From Streptomyces sp. CB02261 (GTDB lineage: Bacteria; Actinomycetota; Actinomycetes; Streptomycetales; Streptomycetaceae), in the NCBI RefSeq assembly GCF_001905665.1, contig NZ_LIVX01000006.1, positions 458,082 to 522,081 of the forward strand: a DNA stretch of 64,000 nucleotides, written 5' to 3'. Shown one piece after another: positions 1 through 8,590 of the stretch. The first letter of the stretch is position 1; every line of letters starts with the position of its first letter. A model generated the notes under the pieces. The model searched no databases. It was not told the DNA's origin and worked only from the letters and a program-made list of their open reading frames with translations. A program made the position numbers and the translations under genes.

Positions 1-1055
1 GCGGGGCGGTGCCAGAGGTGGGTCTCGCGCGCCCCGAGCGCGCTGAGGACGGCGGCGGCGACGGTGGCTCCCTCGCGTACGGCGGCGAGTTCCGCGAGAC
101 AGACCGGGCCCTCGTACGTCTCGGCCGCCTCCAGGGCCAGTCGTGTCTTGCCCACGCCCCCGGGGCCGGTGAGCGTGATCAGCCGCCGGTCGTCCCACCC
201 GGCGGCCAGCGCGCCCAGTTCCCCGTCCCGGCCGATGAACGAGGTCAGCCGGGCGGGCAGGACGGGCGTGGGGTACGGGGCTCGGGCCTCCGGGGGCGGG
301 GGCGTCGCCTCCGCCAGGAGTTCGGCGTGCAGGGAGCGCAGTTCGGGTCCCGGGTCCGTACCCAGGCGGTCCGCGAGGCCCGCGCGTACCTCCTCGTACG
401 CGGCGAGGGCCTCCGCGGGGCGCCCCGCGGCGCGCAGGGCGCGGATGCGCAGGGCCTGGAGGGGCTCGTCGAGCGGCTGTCCCGCGGCGAGGGCGGCGAG
501 CGGCGCGAGGATCTCGCCGGCCCGCCCGAGGGCCAGGTCGGCGGCGAGCCGGTCGCGCCGCGCGCGCGTGTGCAGCTGCTCGACGCGTACGACCAGGGGG
601 TCGGTGTCCCGGCCGGGCAGATCCGCGAGGGCGGGCCCGCGCCAGAGCCGCAGGGCCTCGTCGAGGAGGTCCGCGGCGTGTGCCGCGTGCCCGTCGGCGA
701 GGGCGGCGGCTCCCTCCGCGGCGAGGCGTTCGAAGCGGTACAGGTCCACGTCGTCGGGTTCGGCCCCCAGCCGGTAGCCGCCGGGTACCGACTCCACCGC
801 GTCCCGGCCCAGGGCCCGGCGCAGACGGCCGACGAGCGCCTGGAGCGCCGCCGTACGGTCCTGGTCGCCGGTCCGGGCAGGGTCGGCATCGGCCCACACC
901 TGGTCGACGAGCACGCGCGAACCGACCGGGCGCCCGCCGGCCGCGGCCAGGGCGGTCAGGAGAGCGCGGAGCCTGGTGCCGCCCGGTGAGGCCTCCGTTC
1001 CGTCGTCGGTACGGAGGGCCTGACACGGACCGAGAACACGGTAGGGCGGCTGCAC
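1..1055 (-). CDS. SARP/AfsR-family transcriptional regulator with NB-ARC domain (3' part outside window)
   Basis: The 351 visible codons begin at a GTG (1055-1053) and run off the left edge. Residues 1-95 form an OmpR-type winged helix starting YRVLGP; residues about 100-245 read as the BTAD helical domain typical of Streptomyces antibiotic regulatory proteins (LYRFERLAAEG, then ALRLWRGPAL). An NB-ARC/STAND ATPase begins near residue 275 (RLTSFIGRD) with a P-loop GPGGVGKT at about 296-303. This is the AfsR-like SARP-NB-ARC architecture, a DNA-binding activator whose STAND module may gate activity by nucleotide or ligand. No secondary-metabolite genes are seen next to it within this window, so the target is unknown. 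The C-terminal sensor region (often TPR) is not visible. Confidence 0.9.
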   Translation of the reverse strand, partial: MQPPYRVLGPCQALRTDDGTEASPGGTRLRALLTALAAAGGRPVGSRVLVDQVWADADPARTGDQDRTAALQALVGRLRRALGRDAVESVPGGYRLGAEPDDVDLYRFERLAAEGAAALADGHAAHAADLLDEALRLWRGPALADLPGRDTDPLVVRVEQLHTRARRDRLAADLALGRAGEILAPLAALAAGQPLDEPLQALRIRALRAAGRPAEALAAYEEVRAGLADRLGTDPGPELRSLHAELLAEATPPPPEARAPYPTPVLPARLTSFIGRDGELGALAAGWDDRRLITLTGPGGVGKTRLALEAAETYEGPVCLAELAAVREGATVAAAVLSALGARETHLWHRP

Positions 1056-1309
1056 CGGCCCATTCTGCCCCGCCGTGCTCCCGGGTCTCACGCGCTCAAA
1101 GGCCGGCCGGCCTCCAGGCCGTGTCCGGAAAGTTCCGCCCGCCGGGCGGTCGGCACCTCCGTCCCGCACCACCTCGTCCCACCGCGACACCACGCCCCCC
1201 GCCCCATTCGCCCCTCCCTCACCACAGCTCCACCGCGTGCGCGGCGAACTCGCGCCACGCCGTGTCATCGCCATGGCGTCGGCGGGGTGCGGGTTCGACA
1301 ATGGGGGGG

Positions 1310-3394
1310 ATGACCGAGGAAGACCGGCATACGCGCAACGGCGAGATCGGGCCCGCCGAGTGGCTCGCCATGAACCGGACCGGCAGCTTCGACTGGGACC
1401 TCGACACGGACACCATCGATGTCGACTCTTCCGGGCTGCTGGTCTTCGGGCTGTCGCCGGACGCCTTCGACGGGCGGCCGACGACACTCGTCACGCGCCT
1501 CGCCGCCGGGGAGCGGGACCGGCTCAACGAGGTCGTACGGCAGGCGGTCACCGGTGGGGAGGTCTCGTACACCGCGCACTTCCCCATTCCGCAGGACGAC
1601 GGGCCACCCCATTGGACCCATGTGCAGGCCCGGATCCTCCGCTCTCCCGACGGCTGGGCGCGCCGGATCGTCGGCGTCGTGCGGGACACCACCGCCGAGG
1701 TCACCCGCTTCGCCTTCGTCCAGGAGCTGGAGAAGCGGCGCGAGGTCCAGACGAACATCGTCGAGCGGACGACGAACGCCCTGTCGCGCGCGGTGACGGT
1801 CGACGACGTGACGGCCGCGCTGACCGGTCCGGGCGGGCTCGCCCGGCTCGGCGCGGACGGGCTCGCGCTCGGGCTCGTGGAGAACGGCTCTCTCAACATC
1901 ATCGCGCTCAGCGGCGAGTCCCTCGACGTGCTCGACGACCTCCGGGTCCGCCGGCTCGACCGGGGGTTTCCGCTGGCCGAGGCGGTGCTGAGCGGTCGCC
2001 CCCGGTTCGTCTCCTCGTTCCCGTCGCTCGGGAAGGACTTCCCCCAGCTCGCGCCCTACCTGGCGCGCCTGCAGTTCCGGGCCGCGTGCTACCTGCCGCT
2101 GGTGGCGCAGGCGCGCTCGCTCGGCGGCATGGTGCTGTTCTACCGGGGCCGTACCTCGTTCAACGCGGACGAGCGCAACCTGGCGCTCGGTCTCGCGGCG
2201 ATCGTCGCCCAGTCGCTCCAGCGGGCGATCCTGTTCGACGAGGAGCGGGAGCTGGCGACCGGACTCCAGGCGACGATGCTGCCGCGCCGCATCCCCGCCA
2301 TCTCCGGCGGAGAGATCGCCGTGCGCTACCACGCGGCGTGGAGCGGGCGGCAGGTCGGCGGCGACTGGTACGACGTGATCCCGCTGCCCCGGGGCCGGGT
2401 CGGGGTCGTCGTCGGCGACGTGCAGGGGCACGACACCCACGCCGCCGCCATCATGGGGCAGCTGCGGATCGCCCTGCGCGCGTACGCGGGCGAGGGACAC
2501 GCCCCTTCGACGGTCCTGGCACGGGCCTCCCGGTTTCTGGCCGAACTGGACACCAACCGCTTCGCCACCTGTACGTACGCGCAGGTGGACCTGGGGAGCG
2601 GCACGCTGCGCGCGGTGCGGGCCGGGCATCTGGGGCCTCTCATCCGGCACAACGACGGCCGGGTCGGGCAGCCCAATCTGCGGGGCGGGCTGCCGCTGGG
2701 GCTCGCGACGGTGTTCGGGGACGAGGAGTTCCCGGAGACTCGGCTGGACCTCGTGCCCGGGGAGACCCTCGTGCTGTGCACGGACGGTCTCGTCGAGCAG
2801 CCCGGGTCGGACATCGAGGCAGGTCTCGCCGCGCTGTCGGACGCGATCGCGAGCGGCCCGCCGCAGGCGGAGGCGCTCGCCGACCACCTCTCCGAGCGGC
2901 TGTGGGAGCGCTGGGGCTCGGGCGACGACGTGGCGCTGCTCGTGCTGCGGCGCAGCCCGGACCCCGGCACGCCGAAGGCGCCGCGCATCCACCAGTACAT
3001 CCACCAGGCCGATCCGCAGGGTCTCTCGGACGCGCGCACCGCGGTCGGGCAGGCCCTGCGGGACTGGGGCATGCCGGAACTCGCCGACGACGCCGAGCTG
3101 ATGACGGGCGAGCTGCTCGTCAACGTGCTGCTGCACACCGAGGGCGGCGCCGTGCTCACCCTCGAAGTGCTGCCCGAGCCGGTGCGGCGGGTGCGGCTCT
3201 CGGTGCAGGACCGGTCGAGCGCCTGGCCCCGGCGGCGTACCCCCGGCGAGGCCGCCACCTCGGGGCGTGGGCTGATGCTGCTCGACGCGCTGGCCACCCG
3301 GTGGGGGGTCGAACCGCGCGGCGAGGGCAAGGCCGTGTGGTGCGAGATCGGTCCGGCGACGGTGCCGGCCGACACGACGGCGAGCGGTGCCTGA
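1310..3394 (+). CDS. PAS-GAF-SpoIIE phosphatase-HATPase fusion protein
   Basis: A 694-residue cytoplasmic signalling protein. Order: PAS (about 15-115, MNRTGSFDWDLD start), short coiled segment, GAF (about 145-295), PP2C/SpoIIE phosphatase (about 315-548; GGDWYDV, GDVQGHD, NAGH-like RAGHLGP, CTDGLVE) and a C-terminal GHKL/HATPase_c domain of the RsbW type (about 570-690; N-box-like GELLVNVLLH, G-box-like GRGLMLLDALA). Such fusions control anti-sigma/anti-anti-sigma partner switching; having phosphatase and kinase-type ATPase in one chain suggests both arms act on an unseen STAS partner. ATG 1310 is chosen because it opens the PAS; an in-frame ATG at 1301 is possible and the ribosome site is poor for both. 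The next gene starts 11 nt after the stop, so the two are probably co-transcribed. Confidence 0.92.
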   Translation: MTEEDRHTRNGEIGPAEWLAMNRTGSFDWDLDTDTIDVDSSGLLVFGLSPDAFDGRPTTLVTRLAAGERDRLNEVVRQAVTGGEVSYTAHFPIPQDDGPPHWTHVQARILRSPDGWARRIVGVVRDTTAEVTRFAFVQELEKRREVQTNIVERTTNALSRAVTVDDVTAALTGPGGLARLGADGLALGLVENGSLNIIALSGESLDVLDDLRVRRLDRGFPLAEAVLSGRPRFVSSFPSLGKDFPQLAPYLARLQFRAACYLPLVAQARSLGGMVLFYRGRTSFNADERNLALGLAAIVAQSLQRAILFDEERELATGLQATMLPRRIPAISGGEIAVRYHAAWSGRQVGGDWYDVIPLPRGRVGVVVGDVQGHDTHAAAIMGQLRIALRAYAGEGHAPSTVLARASRFLAELDTNRFATCTYAQVDLGSGTLRAVRAGHLGPLIRHNDGRVGQPNLRGGLPLGLATVFGDEEFPETRLDLVPGETLVLCTDGLVEQPGSDIEAGLAALSDAIASGPPQAEALADHLSERLWERWGSGDDVALLVLRRSPDPGTPKAPRIHQYIHQADPQGLSDARTAVGQALRDWGMPELADDAELMTGELLVNVLLHTEGGAVLTLEVLPEPVRRVRLSVQDRSSAWPRRRTPGEAATSGRGLMLLDALATRWGVEPRGEGKAVWCEIGPATVPADTTASGA

Positions 3395-3405
3395 GGAGGA
3401 CCGTC

Positions 3406-4431
3406 ATGGACCCTGTGGCCGCCCTGAACCGGATCGCCTTCCTGCTGGAGCGGGCGCAGGCGCCGGGGTACCGGGCCAAGGCCTTCCGGACGGCCGCCAC
3501 CGCGGTCGCCGCGCTGCCGGAGGGCGAGGCGGCGCGGCGCGCGGACGCGGGGACCCTGGAGGCCGTGAAGGGGCTCGGGCCGAAGACGGGGGCGGTGGTG
3601 CGGGAGGCGCTGGCGGGGCAGGTCCCGGAGTACCTGGCGCATCTGGAGGAGGAACTCCAGGAGTCCCTTCGGTCCGGCGGGCCGGGGAGCGGCGGGGAGG
3701 CGCTGCGGGCGGCGCTGCGGGGCGACTGCCATCTCCACTCGGACTGGTCCGACGGCGGCGCCACGATCGAGGACATGGGCCGGGCGGCGGCCGGGCTGGG
3801 CCACGAGTGGGCGGTCCTGACGGACCACTCGCCCCGGCTCACGGTCGCCCGTGGGCTCTCGCCGGACCGGCTGCGGGAGCAACTGGACGTGGTGGCGCGG
3901 CTGAACGAGGAGTGGGCGCCGTTCCGGCTGCTGACCGGGATCGAGTGCGACATCCTGGACGACGGCTCGCTGGACCAGGAGCCCGAGCTGCTCGACCGCC
4001 TGGACCTGGTGGTCGGCTCGGTCCACTCGAAGCTCCGGATGGACGCGAGGTCGATGACGCGGCGCCTGGAACGGGCGGTGCGGAACCCGCTGATGGACGT
4101 GCTCGGGCACTGCACGGGGCGGCTCGTGGCGGGCGGGCGGCTGCGACCGGAGTCCGAGTTCGACGCGGAGCGGGTGTTCGTCGCGTGTGCGGAGGCGGGG
4201 ACGGCCGTCGAGATCAACAGCCGCCCGGAGCGGCTCGATCCGCCGCGGCGACTGCTGCGGCTGGTGGTGGCGGCGGGCGCGTACGTCGCGGTGGACACGG
4301 ACGCGCACGCGCCGGGCCAGCTGGAGTGGCAGATCCTCGGCTGCGCGCGGGCCGAGGAGTGCGGCGTGCCGGAGGAGCGGGTGATCAACACCTGGACCGC
4401 GGAACGGCTGCTGGAGTGGACGCGGGCCTGA
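3406..4431 (+). CDS. PHP-domain metal-dependent phosphoesterase (PolX-like without polymerase palm)
   Basis: 341 residues, ATG 3406 after GAGGAGGA. The N-terminal 75 residues hold the helix-hairpin-helix region found in family X polymerases (AVKGLGPKTGAVV), and residues about 104-340 are a PHP domain with its metal ligands visible: GDCHLHSDWSDG, LTDHS, GIECDIL, GSVHSK, GHCTGR and DTDAH. Bacterial PolX proteins are about 570 residues with a nucleotidyltransferase palm between these parts; that palm is absent here, so this is a stand-alone exonuclease or phosphatase-like PHP protein rather than a polymerase. It is probably translated from the same mRNA as the upstream sensor phosphatase, but no functional link is known. 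Confidence 0.88.
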   Translation: MDPVAALNRIAFLLERAQAPGYRAKAFRTAATAVAALPEGEAARRADAGTLEAVKGLGPKTGAVVREALAGQVPEYLAHLEEELQESLRSGGPGSGGEALRAALRGDCHLHSDWSDGGATIEDMGRAAAGLGHEWAVLTDHSPRLTVARGLSPDRLREQLDVVARLNEEWAPFRLLTGIECDILDDGSLDQEPELLDRLDLVVGSVHSKLRMDARSMTRRLERAVRNPLMDVLGHCTGRLVAGGRLRPESEFDAERVFVACAEAGTAVEINSRPERLDPPRRLLRLVVAAGAYVAVDTDAHAPGQLEWQILGCARAEECGVPEERVINTWTAERLLEWTRA

Positions 4432-4506
4432 GGCGGGGGCGGATCGGGGACAGGCGGGGGGGGGGGACGGGGGCGAGCGGGCAGGGGCGCGGGCATGGAG
4501 GCTCGG

Positions 4507-5904
4507 TCAGGCGCGCTGCCAGACCGTGGTCGCGTTGCAGAACTCGCGGATGCCGTGACCGGCGAGCTCGCGCCCGTACCCGGAGCGCTTGACCCCGCCG
4601 AAGGGCAGTGCCGGGTGCGAGGCCGTCATGCCGTTGACGAAGACACCGCCGGCCTCCAGGTCCCGCACGAAGAAGGCGACGTCCTCCGAGGAGCGGGTCC
4701 AGACGTTGGAGCTGAGTCCGAACGGGGAGTCGTTGGCGACGGCGACGGCCTCCTCGATGTCGCCGACCGGGTAGACCGTCGCGACGGGCCCGAAGGCCTC
4801 CTCCTGGTGGATCCGCATCTCGGGGGTGATGCCGGTGAGCACCGTGGGCCGGTAGTACCAGCCGTTCCGGAGCTGCGGGGTCTCGGGGCGGTGGCCGCCG
4901 CACAGGGCGGTGGCGCCGTGGCGTACGGCGTCGTCGACGAGCTCCTCCAGGTCGGTCCTGCCCTGTTCGGTGGCGAGGGGGCCGACGTCGGTGGACTCGT
5001 CGAGGGGGTCGCCCACGGTGAGGGCGTTCATGGCGGCCGTGAAGCGTTCGGAGAAGTCCTCGTAGACGTCCCGGTGGACGATGAACCGCTTGGCGGCGAT
5101 GCAGGACTGTCCGTTGTTCTGTACGCGCGCGGTGACGGCTGTCTTCACCGCACCGACGATGTCGGCGGAGGGCATGACGATGTACGGGTCGCTGCCGCCG
5201 AGCTCCAGGACGGTCTTCTTCACCTCGTCGCCCGCGACGGCGGCGACGGCCCGGCCTGCCGGTTCGCTGCCGGTGAGGGTGGCGGCGACCACCCGGGGGT
5301 CCCGCAGCACCTTCTCGACGTCGCCGGAGCCGATGAGGAGGGTCTGGAAGCAGCCCTCGGGGTATCCGGCGCGGCGGAAGAGGTCACCGAGGTAGAGCGC
5401 GGTCTGGGGCACGTTGGAGGCGTGCTTGAGGAGGCCGGTGTTGCCCGCCATGAGAGCGGGGGCGGCGAAGCGGATCACCTGCCAGAGCGGGAAGTTCCAC
5501 GGCATCACGGCGAGGATCGGGCCGAGGGGCCGGTAGTGGACGCGGGCCAGGTCCGCGCCGGAGTCCTGGACGTCGCTCTCGGCCGGATGCTCGTCGGCGA
5601 GCAGCTGCTCCGCGTTGCGGGCGTACCAGCGCATGGCCTTGGCGCATTTGGCGGCCTCCGCGCGGGCGGCGGAGATCGGCTTGCCCATCTCGACGGTCAT
5701 CGTGCGGGCGATGTCCTCGGTGTCCTCGTCGAGGAGGGTCGCGGCGGCGCGCAGGAGGCGGGCGCGTTCGGCGAAGGAGGCGGTGCGGTACTGGCGGAAC
5801 GCCTCGTGGGCGGCGGCGATCCGCCGCTCGACCTCGTCGGGCCCGTGGGCCTCGTAGGTGCGCAGCGTCTCGCCGGTCGCGGGATTCACGGTGGCGATGC
5901 CCAT
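4507..5904 (-). CDS. gabD: Aldehyde dehydrogenase, succinate-semialdehyde type
   Basis: 465 residues with ATG 5904 preceded by AGGAGGA. It has the full ALDH fold: proline-tryptophan-asparagine site MPWNFPLWQ, Rossmann segment LTGSEPAGRAV, general base Glu234 in LELGGSDPY and nucleophile Cys268 in NNGQSCIAAKR, then EEAFGPVA and FGGVKRSGYGREL near the end. The closest remembered relatives are the NAD(P)-dependent succinate-semialdehyde dehydrogenases of the Sad/GabD1 type, which oxidise succinate semialdehyde to succinate in GABA breakdown; substrate assignment in this superfamily from motifs alone is only moderately safe. No GABA transaminase lies beside it. It is a single-gene unit. Confidence 0.88.
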   Translation of the reverse strand: MGIATVNPATGETLRTYEAHGPDEVERRIAAAHEAFRQYRTASFAERARLLRAAATLLDEDTEDIARTMTVEMGKPISAARAEAAKCAKAMRWYARNAEQLLADEHPAESDVQDSGADLARVHYRPLGPILAVMPWNFPLWQVIRFAAPALMAGNTGLLKHASNVPQTALYLGDLFRRAGYPEGCFQTLLIGSGDVEKVLRDPRVVAATLTGSEPAGRAVAAVAGDEVKKTVLELGGSDPYIVMPSADIVGAVKTAVTARVQNNGQSCIAAKRFIVHRDVYEDFSERFTAAMNALTVGDPLDESTDVGPLATEQGRTDLEELVDDAVRHGATALCGGHRPETPQLRNGWYYRPTVLTGITPEMRIHQEEAFGPVATVYPVGDIEEAVAVANDSPFGLSSNVWTRSSEDVAFFVRDLEAGGVFVNGMTASHPALPFGGVKRSGYGRELAGHGIREFCNATTVWQRA

Positions 5905-6014
5905 GCCCAGTCTCCTCCTGCCATCGGCCCCCGTCTGCAACCTTGCTCCAAGCACGGCGGATCGCAACAGGGGCGGGGCGCTGGGGTGACCGGGCGGGAG
6001 GGGGCGCGGGCGTG

Positions 6015-6680
6015 TCAGGCGGTGAGCCAGGCGAGGGCGCCGGAGAGGTGGGCGCGGAAGGCGGGGTCGCGGTACGCCTCCGGGGCGTGCCCGAGAGCGG
6101 TGAAGAGGACCCGTCCCCGGTCCACGTCCCGGCACCAGACGAGCGGGTGGTCGTCGCCGTGGGTGCCGCCCCGGTAGGTGGACTCGTCGGCTCGGGCGAG
6201 GATCCGTACGCCGTCCGCACCCCTCGGGTCGGAGGTGAAGTTGTACCACTCGTCGGTCCAGGCCCAGCGGTCCGGGAGCGGAGCGGTCGCCGGATGGTCG
6301 TGGCCGTCGACGAGGACGACGCCGGGCTGGACCTCGGGGTGGCCGTCGAAGCGGGTGCCCAGCAGCTCTCCGTAGAAGGGCCAGTCCGGCTCGGCGTTCG
6401 CGGCGGCGTGGACGGCGAGGAGGGCGCCGCCGCCGCGCAGGTACGCCTCGAAGGCGGTGCGTCCCTCGGGTGTGAGGACGTTCCCGGTCGTGGAGAGCAG
6501 CACGACGACGGCGCACCGCCCGAGCCGTCCGGGGGTGAAGACGCCCGGGTCCTCGGTGACCTCGACCGCCCGACCGAGCCCTTGGGCGAGCTCCGTGAGC
6601 GCGGCGGCACCGTCGGGGATGGACTCGTGGCGGTAGCCCGCGGTGCGGGTGTAGATCAGGACGTCGGCGGTCGGCGGCAC
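6015..6680 (-). CDS. ThuA-domain protein
   Basis: 221 residues matching the ThuA (trehalose-utilisation-like, class I glutamine amidotransferase-like fold) family: it opens with DVLIYTRTAGYRHESI, carries VVLLSTTG, the LLAVHAAAN segment, DEWYNF and HPLVWCRDV, and ends HLSGALAWLTA. ThuA proteins are associated with disaccharide metabolism but their chemistry is poorly defined, and the typical catalytic triad of amidotransferases is not preserved. The length is normal for a single domain; no lectin or carbohydrate-binding module is attached. A perfect 12-bp LacI-type palindrome lies 61 bp upstream, which fits sugar-responsive control. Confidence 0.85.
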   Translation of the reverse strand: MPPTADVLIYTRTAGYRHESIPDGAAALTELAQGLGRAVEVTEDPGVFTPGRLGRCAVVVLLSTTGNVLTPEGRTAFEAYLRGGGALLAVHAAANAEPDWPFYGELLGTRFDGHPEVQPGVVLVDGHDHPATAPLPDRWAWTDEWYNFTSDPRGADGVRILARADESTYRGGTHGDDHPLVWCRDVDRGRVLFTALGHAPEAYRDPAFRAHLSGALAWLTA

Positions 6681-6740
6681 GGGGTGTACTCCAGACGGGC
6701 GAAGAGGATGAGCCTGGGGGGCGGTGGGGGCGATGCGCCC

Positions 6741-6752
6741 GAAAGCGCTTTC
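6741..6752. promoter_or_regulatory. LacI-family operator candidate upstream of thuA
   Basis: The perfect palindrome GAAAGCGCTTTC sits between the divergent ThuA and DUF3626 genes. A CpG-centred AAGCGCTT core is the usual form of LacI-family sites, so a sugar-responsive repressor encoded elsewhere may act here. No LacI gene is in the window. Confidence 0.55.
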
Positions 6753-6820
6753 TACCAGTCTGGACCGTAGCCACCGGAAACCCCGAGCCGCAACCCCCGC
6801 CGATCCGACACACTGCCCCG

Positions 6821-7648
6821 ATGACGCCGATCGACACTCCCGCGGCCTCGCTCACCCGGAAGGCCATCGCCCACGTGGCCGACCGTTCCAGCGGGGACGC
6901 CCTCGACCCCTCCCTGCGGGTCACGCTCAACTTCCACCCGCACTTCCTCCACCGGCTCGCGGACGAGGGCGTCTATCGCTCGCAGTTCGTCACGGGCACC
7001 GGAAACGGCGGCCTCACCGCCCACCCCGGCGGGGACCGCTGGCGCTGGGAGAGCCGCATCTTCGGCGGGGCGTACGACGAGGCCCCCGCGGACGCACGTC
7101 CGGTGTACGGCGCCCTCGACCACCACCGCCGCCCCTTCGGAGCCGCTCCGCGCTTCGGCTCCGCCCATCTGCGGCTGACGGCCGCCACCCTGGAGCGGAC
7201 GACCTTCTGCTACCCGGACAGCTTCCTGGAGCCCGGCGACTTCGGCGTGGCGTCGCGCATGGGCCTGATCGCCCTCGCCGAGGCGGACGACGCGGACCTG
7301 CTCGACGACTACATCGAGGCGCAGGTCCACGGGCCGGTCGCCGTGGCACGCGACGTGGAGGCGCTCGTCCTGGACCCGAGCCACCGGGGCACCGCGGTGG
7401 AGGCGGCCGCCCGGCGGCTGCCGTGCCCCGTCGAGTGGCACGGCGGCTTCCGCCTCCCCGTCGCCGAACTGCGTCGGCACCCCGGGTTCCGGGGACCGGA
7501 GTGCGTGGAACTGGGCGCCCGGATCGCCGTCGACGGGTGGCTCGATCCACGGATCGTGCAGGAGGCGGCGGGTTCGGGGCGGTACGACCCGCAGGGCGTG
7601 AAGAAGGTCTGGCACTGCCTGGCCCGGTTCGGGGCGCCGGTGGTCTGA
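6821..7648 (+). CDS. DUF3626-family protein
   Basis: 275 residues, ATG 6821, transcribed divergently from thuA. The features I associate with DUF3626 are all present: VTLNFHPHF near residue 27, YRSQFVTGTGNGG at about 52-64, WESRIFGGAYD, RPVYGALDHH and FGSAHLRL. The protein is soluble with no signal peptide. The function is unknown. The conserved Arg-Ser-Gln block followed by a Gly-rich strand loosely recalls ADP-ribosyltransferase-like folds, but that is only an impression. It may share the intergenic promoter region, including the LacI-type site, with thuA. Confidence 0.8.
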   Translation: MTPIDTPAASLTRKAIAHVADRSSGDALDPSLRVTLNFHPHFLHRLADEGVYRSQFVTGTGNGGLTAHPGGDRWRWESRIFGGAYDEAPADARPVYGALDHHRRPFGAAPRFGSAHLRLTAATLERTTFCYPDSFLEPGDFGVASRMGLIALAEADDADLLDDYIEAQVHGPVAVARDVEALVLDPSHRGTAVEAAARRLPCPVEWHGGFRLPVAELRRHPGFRGPECVELGARIAVDGWLDPRIVQEAAGSGRYDPQGVKKVWHCLARFGAPVV

Positions 7649-7654
7649 CCCTCT

Positions 7655-7685
7655 GCCCCGGCGCTCCCGTGCGTTCTGCCGGGGC
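7655..7685. terminator. Hairpin after the DUF3626 gene
   Basis: GCCCCGGC and GCCGGGGC form an 8-bp perfect stem 6 nt after the stop codon. There is no U-tract, as is usual for Streptomyces terminators. Confidence 0.45.
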
Positions 7686-7713
7686 GGGCCGGGGCCGGCG
7701 CGTGATCCATTGT

Positions 7714-7726
7714 CGTATCGGATACG
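7714..7726. promoter_or_regulatory. Inverted repeat CGTATC-G-GATACG upstream of the aldolase gene
   Basis: A perfect 6-1-6 palindrome centred 64 bp before the aldolase start. Its size and place suit a TetR-family operator, and a TetR gene lies convergently at the other end of the aldolase gene. Binding is inferred, not shown. Confidence 0.5.
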
Positions 7727-7783
7727 CGGCTGTATCTTTTGGCGCGCCGCGCCCGCCCCGCCTCCGCTCATCGAGGAGTCGTC

Positions 7784-8590
7784 ATGAGTACCGTGCCTCC
7801 TGCGCTCGCCGCCGCCGTCGGGCCGTTGCCCGACGGGGTCGTCCTGCCACTGCCGCCCACCTTCGACTCCGTCGAGGAGGAGCGCCGGTACCGCAAGGAG
7901 CAACTCGCCGCCGGGTTCCGGATCTTCGGCAGGTTCGGCTTCTCCGAGGGGGTCGCCGGGCACATCACCGTCCGTGACCCCGGCGACCCGAACGCCTTCT
8001 GGGTCAACCCGTTCGGGATGAGCTTCGGGCAGATCAAGGCCTCCGACCTGATCCTGGTCGACCACGAGGGGACCGTCATCGAAGGACGCCGGCCCGTCAA
8101 CCGGGCCGCGTTCGTCATCCACTCGCGGGTCCACGCCGCCCGCCCCGACGCGGTCGCCGCCGCGCACTCGCACTCCCTCCACGGCAAGGCGTTCTCCAGC
8201 CTCGGCATCCCGCTCGACCCGATCACCCAGGACGCGTGCGCGTTCTTCGAGGACCACGGGATCTACGACGACTACCGGGGCGTGGTGAACGAGACGGAGG
8301 AGGGCGAGCGGGTCGCCAAGGCCCTCGGGGGGCACAAGGCGGTCATCCTCAAGAACCACGGGCTCCTCACCGTCGGCCACTCCGTCGCGGAGGCGGTCTG
8401 GTGGTTCGTCACCATGGAGCGCTCCTGTCAGGCGCAGCTCCTCGCCATGGCGGCGGGCACCCCCCACCTCATCGACCGGGAGACTGCCCTGCTCACCCGG
8501 AGCCAGGTCGGCGGTCACCTCGCCGGCTGGTTCCAGGCACGCCCGCTGTGGGATCAGATCACCGCGTCCGACCCCGACCTCTTCGACTGA
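7784..8590 (+). CDS. Class II aldolase/adducin-family protein
   Basis: 268 residues, ATG 7784 after CGAGGAGTC. The class II aldolase zinc site is visible as HSRVHA followed by AAHSHSLHGKAFS, with the third histidine in LKNHGLLTVG; the catalytic acid region EGVAGHITVRDP is also present. Family members include L-fuculose-phosphate aldolase, ribulose-phosphate epimerase and decarboxylases; the extended DPNAFWVNPFG segment resembles the adducin-like branch with unassigned substrates. The 3' end overlaps the convergent TetR gene by 37 nt. Regulation by that TetR through the palindrome at 7714 is a reasonable guess. Confidence 0.87.
   Translation: MSTVPPALAAAVGPLPDGVVLPLPPTFDSVEEERRYRKEQLAAGFRIFGRFGFSEGVAGHITVRDPGDPNAFWVNPFGMSFGQIKASDLILVDHEGTVIEGRRPVNRAAFVIHSRVHAARPDAVAAAHSHSLHGKAFSSLGIPLDPITQDACAFFEDHGIYDDYRGVVNETEEGERVAKALGGHKAVILKNHGLLTVGHSVAEAVWWFVTMERSCQAQLLAMAAGTPHLIDRETALLTRSQVGGHLAGWFQARPLWDQITASDPDLFD

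Noticed and set aside
3406..4431. DNA polymerase X
   Set aside because: The HhH and PHP parts are present, but the nucleotidyltransferase palm is missing and the length is about 60% of PolX.
4495..6177. Long open frame on the plus strand opposite the aldehyde dehydrogenase
   Set aside because: It is the antisense shadow of a high-GC gene, with Gly/Val/Asp-rich composition and no domain; the minus-strand ALDH has all catalytic motifs.
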